Made by a program: the position numbers and the translations under genes | Shown: positions 56,997-64,000 of the stretch, in pieces | Layout: each line of letters begins with the position of its first letter | How positions within the stretch are numbered: position 1 is the stretch's first letter | DNA from: Ichthyophis bannanicus | Taxonomy: Eukaryota; Chordata; Amphibia; Gymnophiona; Ichthyophiidae | DNA length: 64,000 nucleotides | NCBI GenBank assembly: GCA_033557465.1 | Contig: CM066033.1 | Location: 911,302,808 to 911,366,807 of the forward strand | Direction of reading: 5' to 3' | Notes under the pieces: model-generated | The model's input: only the letters and a program-made list of their open reading frames with translations | Database searches by the model: none | What the model was told of the DNA's origin: nothing

Positions 56997-58430
56997 GGGA
57001 CCTTAACAATTCCCGTGTCCTGAAAAATGGGACCATTGATGTAGGAATAGTATCTGAATGAGCATGAAAGGATTCTTGTTTGGGTGAGAAACAGATCATA
57101 TTTTTAGTCCTTGGACTCCATGCTATTATGTTAAAGCAGTTGTTATTTATAGGTTCATGGCATCTTTTTGGCTGAATTATGTTTTTTGTGACTGAAAGTG
57201 AGAGTATGTGTGTGTGGTTTGAGGGTTGCATGGGAGGATCTGGTGCGCTCAAGTACAATTCAGGGGGGACATGAATGCCTGACCAGTACCCGGTCCATAT
57301 GGATGTCCGCAGTGTCACCAGGTGCCAGTGTGATAAAGCAGAAAAAAAAATCACAAAAGATTCTCCATAGCTAAATGTCAAAACATATCCCTTTCAATAA
57401 TAAGAGATCCTCAGAATAAGAGCATTCAAAGTTCAAATAGCACTGAAACATGCCCAAAAGCACCCTCATCAGTCTCTAAAAATGTGCACATATATATAGA
57501 GATTTTTCTGAGGTTCGAAAGAGTTCATACTTAGCATTGTAAAGACTGTACTTAGAGATGACCAATGCAAGAATAACTAAGGATTTCTTCTACTGCCATG
57601 TATGTTTTGATGCAAGGTACTGTATGTCATGACAAACATATCACTTTCTGCTTGCTGTTATTACATCTTTGAGTGCATTGAGATTACATTGCACTGATCT
57701 GGGCATGCAACAGACTAGTATATCTGGTCTAGTTTGCATCAACATTTATGTATCATTACTATTTATTTGTAGTATGCATCAGCATAATACTGTCAGTGAG
57801 AGGAGCAGCTTAAGAGATGCATGTTTTAACAGAGGAGGCGTGGCCGTGGCGGAGATGGGCAGGATTGGAAACGTCCATCTTTTCAGAATACAGTGAGCAC
57901 GGGGCTGTCCAAACCATTTGCGGCATATACCTGTGTCTCGTTTCTCCATAGTGGTTAGCATTTCCAGCGCAGCAAGAGCAATGTCCCTGATTCTGGAACA
58001 GAGGGTGCATCTATACCCGCAGTTGCGTAATTAGGGTAAGATTGAGCCCATTCTTGATTTGGACATGTCCGCGAGCGCATATTATGAAATTGGCCTCTAT
58101 GTATCAATGCAGGCAATAGTTTTCCCGTTCTCTGCTCCCCCCATGCATTGGAGCCTGCTGTGAGGTGGCAGGACAGGACTTCAGTTCCTGCTGACCGGGC
58201 AGTGCACTGCTGTTGAAGCCTAGTGTGTGTGCCTCTTGTGGATGTGCCCCTTTCTGAATTGGAGGGAGGAGATCAGAAATCACTGAAAAGCAGAGCCATA
58301 ACCCCCACCACAATGTTGAAGACAGAGGAGATGTGTCAATTGCAGAAGGAAACAAAGCTCGAAAGCAGGATCATTCTGCCTGAGATGCGAGATCCCACAG
58401 CAATGGCGGCATTCCAGTGGCTCAACCCCA
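56997..58430. other. No recognisable gene
   Basis: AT-rich sequence. Open frames on both strands are short and carry no motif I know. Confidence 0.4.
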
Positions 58431-60064
58431 GATGGAGGATCCATAAGTGAGTCCTCAGGCCAGAAAGGGGAGGAAGGAGATGGATATATCAAGTACCTTG
58501 CTGGTAGATCCACTTTGGTTGCTCCAAACCTGGAAACTGTTTTGGCAAGGGCCAATTCAGATGGAAGACCCCTAATTCATGCCCAAATATGGCCTAACTC
58601 TTGAGACAGCAAGGGGGATATCCTCTTCTATGATCAAAAATATGCTGAACCTACATTAGAATTTGGAGGATATTTGAGGCGTGATGCCAGAAAAAGGGGC
58701 CTTCTCCATGGAAAAAAGCAGGATCTCGCACATTCTGGCCTTCCTAAAGGTGAGACAGGAAAGAGATCTCTTTCAGTACTCTTAAGGTTCAATGTGAAGC
58801 GTTGTTTTGTAGGAAAGTCCATGAAGGAATAGAGGATGTCATGATTTTTTAAAGTGGAGTAATGCACTCTATACCCTCCAGGTAAAGATTAGAACTGGTA
58901 TAAGTTCTTAATTTGGTACTTAGACCTTAGTTCAAGAGCATTTTGAACCTCTTTCACTAGCGTGCTTTAAGGTTGTCACGCAAAAGACAGTGGGCCTGAT
59001 ATTCTTCTGGGACAGGTATGTGCTGCTACAGCGCATAGCCATCATTGCTGGCCTTTAACCCCAGATATCGAATGCTGAAGTCATAAGCTGCCCTGGTATT
59101 GAATATCCGGGGTCACCGCACTGCCCACAAGCCCACAGAAACTAACCGGGTAGCAGTGATATTGCACCGCTGCCTGTTTAGCACCCATGGGCAAAACCTA
59201 GGTGCATTTTTGCTGTGCCTATCTTTTACTCGTGCAATTTCACTGCCGTCTGGATAGCAACTGATGCCATCCCTGGACCATCCCAGAATGCCCATGACAT
59301 GTCCCGATGCTAAGCGGCCAGTATCTGAGCATGTAGCAGAGATCATCAGGGATATTCAGTGGCACTAACTGTGCCCTCTAAGCAGCATTTACATGGTCTG
59401 TAAACCGTGTAAATGCCTTTGAATATCTGGCTGAGTATTTCTAATGGCAACTACTTCAGCAAATAGAATATCAGTACTTCAGGCATTGTCTTGTAGAGAA
59501 CTTCATCTTAAGATCTCCAGAGGCAAGGTTTTTTTGCGCAGCATATCCACCATCAGTCGATAGAGTTGACAACATTTTTTCATAAGGCAGTTGAGGAGAA
59601 AGATGCGTCACTACATGACTCAGAAGAGTGAGATGTAGGTATTTGAAGGAAACACAGATGTTCGGCAGGATGGATAGGCTCTTTGTTCCTTATGTAGCAT
59701 GCAACGTATCTATATCCAGGTAGCTCAGGGAGATAATAACTACCACTTTTACTATGCAGGACTTCATGGAACCTCAGAAATTAAGGGCACATTCCACAAA
59801 ACCTCGGGCCATATCCTGGGGAGAATTCAAGTTGATTCCCTCAGAGGAAACTTGTAGGACAGTTACATGGAAAAGACTGTGCATGTTTTTCCACCATTAT
59901 AGGTTGAATCTGTGGGCTAAGCAGTAGTTGGACTTTGGGGTGATATTCTCAAGAAATGCAGGAGACACACCTCACCCAACATACAGATGACTTTGGTACA
60001 TCCCAGTGGTCTGGCCTGGCAGGGATGAAAAGGAAAGACCAATTATTCATTACCTGATAAAAAG
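58431..60064 (+). pseudogene. DIRS-D, decayed DIRS fragment (methyltransferase-like part and recombinase)
   Basis: Plus-strand translation, with many breaks, shows a decayed methyltransferase-like region near 58490-58570, the recombinase amino-terminal block RIWRIFEA near 58650, TTSANRISVLQALSC (59450-59500, equivalent to TSARRVSEL in DIRS-B) and a carboxy-terminal RTVTWKRLCMFFHHYRLN block (59855-59910) with the Trp and Tyr in place. Sequence at about 58990-59440 with GATATTC / GAATATC ends may be a MITE inserted into it. Orientation is opposite to DIRS-C. Confidence 0.6.
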
Positions 60065-60350
60065 TAGTTACCTGTAGCAGGTGTTCTATGTGGACAGCAG
60101 GAATTAGTTCTCACATATGGGTCACGTCCCTAATGGAGCCCTGAGCAGGAACACGCCCCAGCTTCTATTGGAAGATTTTGGGAGGCTCCACATCTGCGCA
60201 CCTCCTGCCCACCTGCCGCCATAGCACTGTCTTGATTCAGTCTGATAACATAGCTGTAGCAGAAGTCAGCTTCTCGAGAAGATGAGAGGGTTGTGAGGAA
60301 TAATTCCTGCTGTCCATGGAGAACACCTGCTACAGGTGAGTAACTACCTT
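60065..60350. repeat. DIRS-C left terminus with inverted repeat
   Basis: GTAGTTACCTGTAGCAGGTG at the left; ACCTGCTACAGGTGAGTAAC at about 60327-60346. The central base pair differs from DIRS-A/B but both copies changed together, so they remain exact complements. CAG|GTGAGT again follows the inner copy. Confidence 0.85.
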
Positions 60351-60619
60351 TTCTCCATGGACAGGCAGGAATGAGTCCTCATGTATGGGACTCCCAAACT
60401 ACAGGCCACCGAAAACCAAGGAGGCCACCGAGAAGCCAAACAGGGGCACACTCTACTGTGAAATGGCAAGAGGCCAGAACAACTCAACCACCAACTATGT
60501 ACAACATGAGTGAGGTTCTTTTTTCCCTTAATTTGTTTTGTAGTCTGGACAGAACAGAAAGGGCTAGGGGGGATGGAGTTGGATTCTAATCCCCAAATAG
60601 ATTCTGGAGTACAGATTGC

Positions 60620-61741
60620 AACTTTAGCCAATCGCATCAGGAATCCCCATCTAAGCAGTAGTGAGATGTGAATGTGTGGACAGAAGACTACTTTGCAGCC
60701 CTGCAGATCTCTTCCATTGAGACCGAACGTAAATTAGCTACCAACACAGGCATAGCTATGACATTGTGAGCTATGACATGACCATCAAGTCTCAGGCCTG
60801 CCTGGGCATAAGCAAAAGAAATGCAGTCTGCCAGCCAAATTAAAAGACAGCATTTGGAAATGGCAGCCCCTAGCTTATTGGGGGCAAAAGAAACAGATGG
60901 ATGGACTTTCTATGGGACTTTGTCCACTCCAAGTAGAAAGCTAAAGCTTACTTGCATTCCAATATGTGCAATGTAGCTTCCCCTTTGTGTGCATGAGGTC
61001 TCAGGAAAAATGTTGGATGAACAATTGCCTAGTTAAGGTGGAAATCCGATACCACTTTTGGGAGGAATTTAGGAGAAGTACAAAGAACTACTTTATTATG
61101 GTGGAATTTGGTATAAGGTGGATGAACTACTAGAGCCTGAAGCTTACCCACTCTACTTGCTGAAGTGATCGCCACCAGAAAAAAATACTTTCCAGGTCAA
61201 GAATTTCAGAGGACAGGAATTGAGAAGCTCAAAGGTTAGCATTCATGAGCTATGCAAGAACCACATTGAGGTCCCAAGACACTGTGGGACGCTTGTAGGG
61301 AGGCTTCAAGAGAAGCAAGCCCTGCATAAAGTGAACAATTAAAGGCTGTACCATGATGAACTTGCCTTCCACACCTCGATGGTAAGCTCCAATTGCACTG
61401 AGGTGGCCCCTGACAGAGTTGGTCTTAAGTCCAGACTCAGAGAGGTGTAGAAGATATTCAAGCAGTTTTTGTGTGGAACAGACAAAAGGATCTAAGGCCT
61501 GGCCCTCACACCAGACAGCAAATCTTTTCCACTTGCAAGAGTAAGACTTTCTCATAGAAACCCTCCTGGAGGCCAAAAGGACTTCAGTTTCACCATCTGG
61601 CAGGTTGAGCTTAGCCAACATTAGCCTCTCAACATCCATGTCATGGGGGCCAAGGACCAGATGTTGGGGTATAACATCATCCCATCCTCCTGCATTATTA
61701 GATCGAGTCCCATCCCCCCAGGCCCTTTCTGTTCTGTTCAA
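60620..61741 (-). pseudogene. DIRS-C tyrosine recombinase
   Basis: A frame at 61741-61250 gives the amino-terminal domain (SMRKSYSCKWKRFAVW, SVRGHLSAIGAYH), more intact than in DIRS-B. The catalytic end reads in pieces to about 60620. The AHNVI block there has lost the Arg of His-X2-Arg, so it is inactive. Confidence 0.8.
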
Positions 61742-62339
61742 TATCTAGTGGCTCTAGACTGGAGAGGTGCAGCAGTAGGGGAAACCAAGGCTGTCTGGGC
61801 CAGTAGGGCGCTATGAGACTCATCGTGCCACTGTCTGTTTTGTGCTTCAGGAGGGTCTTTGCAATGAGAGGTATTGGAGGATAAGCATACAGAAGATAAT
61901 CACCCCCCCCCCCCAGTGAAGGAGAAAAGCATCTGACACTAGTCTACTGTGCAATCTTACTCTAGAGCAGAACTGATCCACCTGGGCATTCTGTGGGGTG
62001 GTGAACAGATTTATCGAGGAGGTACCCCCCTCTCAAAATATGAGTTGCAACGTCCCTGTCCAGCATCCACTCATGTGGCTGGAGGACTCAATGCAGTTTT
62101 CCAGTGTTTTGCCTGACAGGTAAGTGGCTCTCAAGTCCATCCCGTGTGCATTGACAAATTTCCATAATCTGACTGCTTCCAAACACAGGAGGTACGAACC
62201 TGTTCCTCCATGCTTATTGATCTAGAACATGACGACCTGATTGCTGGTCTGAATGAGAACAATTTGGCCAATCAATCTTGGAAAGCTCTTAGAGCGTTTG
62301 CCACTGCTTTTAGTTCCAAGAGGTTGATCTGATGGAGAC

Positions 62340-63111
62340 TTTCTTGGATGGATCAATCACTATGGTTGTGCAAACTATCGAGATGAGCTCCCCACACCAG
62401 CTTGGATGCATCTGTCATTAGAACTTTCTGGGATGGAGCAATTTGAAAAGGAAGACCCTTGAGCAAATTGTGATGGACTGTCCACCAGTGTAATGACTGA
62501 ATGAGAAGGGTGGTGACAGACAGACAATCCCCGAGTCTTCCCATGTCCTGGGTCCATTGAGTCCTCAGAATCCACTGAGCCTGCCTCATCTGGAGGTGTG
62601 CCAAGGTTGTGACATACACTGTAGAGGCATGTGGCCTAGTTCAGTCTACATCTTGTAAGCTGTAACCTATTGACTCAATTGAGTCTCCCACACAAGTGCT
62701 GTCAATTGCAGAAGTCGGTCATGCGACAGGAAGGCTCTTGCCTGAATTGTGGCGAGCAGGGCTGTGATGAATTCCAAATGTTGGATGGGCTGAAGGTAGG
62801 ATTTAGGTAATTTACAACAAATCCTAGTAGTTCCAACACTCAAATGATCAATCGTGTTGATTCTTGGACTACGTCCGGCGTGGTACTCTTGTTCAGCCAA
62901 TTGTCCAGATAGGAGACGACAAACACTCCCAGTGTCCAGAGGTAAGCAGCTACTATCGTGAGGCACTTTGTGAAGACACAAGGTGCTGATGCCAGGCCAA
63001 ACGGCAACACTCGTACTGGAAGTGTTGTTCTCCCAGGATGAATCTGAGATACTTTCTGTGAGCGGGATGTATCTGTATGAGGACCATCTGTGATTGACAA
63101 ATATATACAAA
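62340..63111 (-). pseudogene. DIRS-C reverse transcriptase and RNase H
   Basis: Fragments in several frames: IQIHPAHRKYLRF, a decayed LPFGLASAP block, SYLDNWLN at the catalytic site (62900-62911) and an RNase H TDASKLVWGAH block near 62390. The second catalytic Asp is Asn, as in DIRS-B. Confidence 0.8.
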
Positions 63112-64000
63112 TGGGAATGGAGTAGATACTACACCATTCACAGAAGATGATGTGTTTGAACAGCTTGAAAAACTGAAAGTGGATAAGACCATGGGACTGG
63201 ATGGGATACATCCAAGGATACTGAAAGAGCTCAGGGAGGACAGGAGAAGTTCCACAGGACTGGAGAAGGGCTGATGCGGTACCTCTTCACAAAAGTGGTA
63301 ATAGGGAAGACATGACGAACTACAGGCCAGTAAGCCTTACCTCGGTCGCGGGAAAAGTCATGGATGCGCTCCTGAAAGCGAGAATAGTGGGGCGCTTTCT
63401 TGAAACCAAAAGGTTACATGATCTGAGGTAACATGGTTTACCAAAGGACGATCATGCAAAACAAATCTGATTGAGTTCTTTGACTAGGTGACGAGAGAAC
63501 TAGATCAAGGGCATGAGAAGGATGTGATCTACCTAAATTTCAGCAAAGCCTTTGATACTGTTCCTCATAGGAGGCTTATCAATAAACTGAATGGCCTAGG
63601 GATGGGTCTCAAGGTGGTAAGCTGGATCAGAAACTGGTTGACTGACAGACAACAGAAGGTGATGGTAAATGCAACTCACTTGGATGAAAGGATGGTGATT
63701 AGTGGCATGCCCCAGGGATCAGAACTGTTCAATGCATTTTGAGTGATATTGCTGAAGGACCTAATAGAAACGTCTGTATTTTTGCAGATGACACAAAAAT
63801 TTGCAACAGAGTGGACTCCCCTGAAAATTTGCAACAGAGTGGATAACTTGAGGAAAGATCTATAAAAGCTGGAAGAATGGTGTAATGCTTGGCAGTTAAG
63901 ATTTAATGAGAAGAAGTGCAGTGTCATGCACTTGGGATGAAGAAATCCAAAGGAACTGTATGCGATACGGTGCGAGAGGTTGGTGTGCACGGACCAGGAG
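63112..64000 (+). pseudogene. CR1-like LINE reverse transcriptase fragment
   Basis: Plus-strand translation, with several stops, shows DKTMGLDGIHPRILKEL, NYRPVSLTSVAGKVMD, VIYLNFSKAFDTVPHRRL, SGMPQGSELFN and FADDTK-like blocks, the chicken-CR1 type of reverse transcriptase. It starts abruptly inside DIRS-C and runs off the window. Stops at 63428-63430, 63486-63488 and 63739-63741 confirm decay. Confidence 0.88.

Larger units (their letters stand above)
60065..64000 (-). mobile_element. DIRS-C, DIRS element running off the window
   Basis: The left terminus at 60065-60350 has the same inverted-repeat structure as DIRS-A and -B. Minus-strand recombinase and RT/RNase H remnants follow. A CR1 fragment interrupts RT at about 63112, and the rest of RT, gag and the right end lie beyond 64000. 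Confidence 0.85.

Overview
This window looks like transposon-dense vertebrate DNA. Two exons with consensus splice signals match a vertebrate EF-hand gene, CGREF1. Around them lie class I endogenous retroviruses (ERVs), DIRS-type tyrosine-recombinase retrotransposons, CR1/L2/L1-like LINEs, tRNA-headed SINEs, hAT elements and many palindromic MITEs. Abundant DIRS copies plus these SINE and LINE types suggest a large-genome amphibian, perhaps a caecilian. That is inference, because no single-copy marker fixes the taxon.

Layout. Positions 1-9018 hold a minus-strand gammaretrovirus-like provirus (ERV-A): env, pol, gag, leader, tRNA-Gly-like primer site and 5' LTR; its 3' LTR lies left of the window. 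Positions 10524-18450 hold a related minus-strand provirus (ERV-B) with a 3' LTR but no env transmembrane subunit and no 5' LTR. Both keep gag and pol in one frame across a UAG codon, the gammaretroviral read-through arrangement. Both are broken by nonsense codons; ERV-B also has frameshifts.

Positions 18452-23871 hold SINEs and a nested stack: a SINE interrupted by one hAT element and by a Harbinger-like element, which itself carries a second hAT. Positions 24065-33700 hold a DIRS element (DIRS-A) that keeps only its gag-like gene. A 1.43-kb solo-LTR-like element has inserted into it, and a third hAT, carrying a minisatellite and a near-perfect 172-bp hairpin, has inserted into that.

The host gene is on the plus strand: an internal CGREF1 exon at 34285-34409 and the terminal coding exon at 42403-42873. 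The 8-kb intron between them holds purine-rich and CA-rich repeats, MITEs, an L1-like ORF1 fragment and a nearly intact L2-like LINE. Earlier CGREF1 exons were not found.

Positions 45727-51356 hold DIRS-B, the most complete DIRS copy, with gag, RT-RNase H-methyltransferase-like and tyrosine recombinase genes, all damaged. Positions 53341-56993 hold a 3.65-kb terminal-inverted-repeat element with an inverted pair of tRNA-like arms and CR1 tails. Positions 58431-64000 hold two DIRS remnants arranged tail to tail, the second split by a CR1 fragment that runs off the window. Apart from CGREF1 I see no supportable host gene. Most other open frames are chance frames or shadows of transposon genes.
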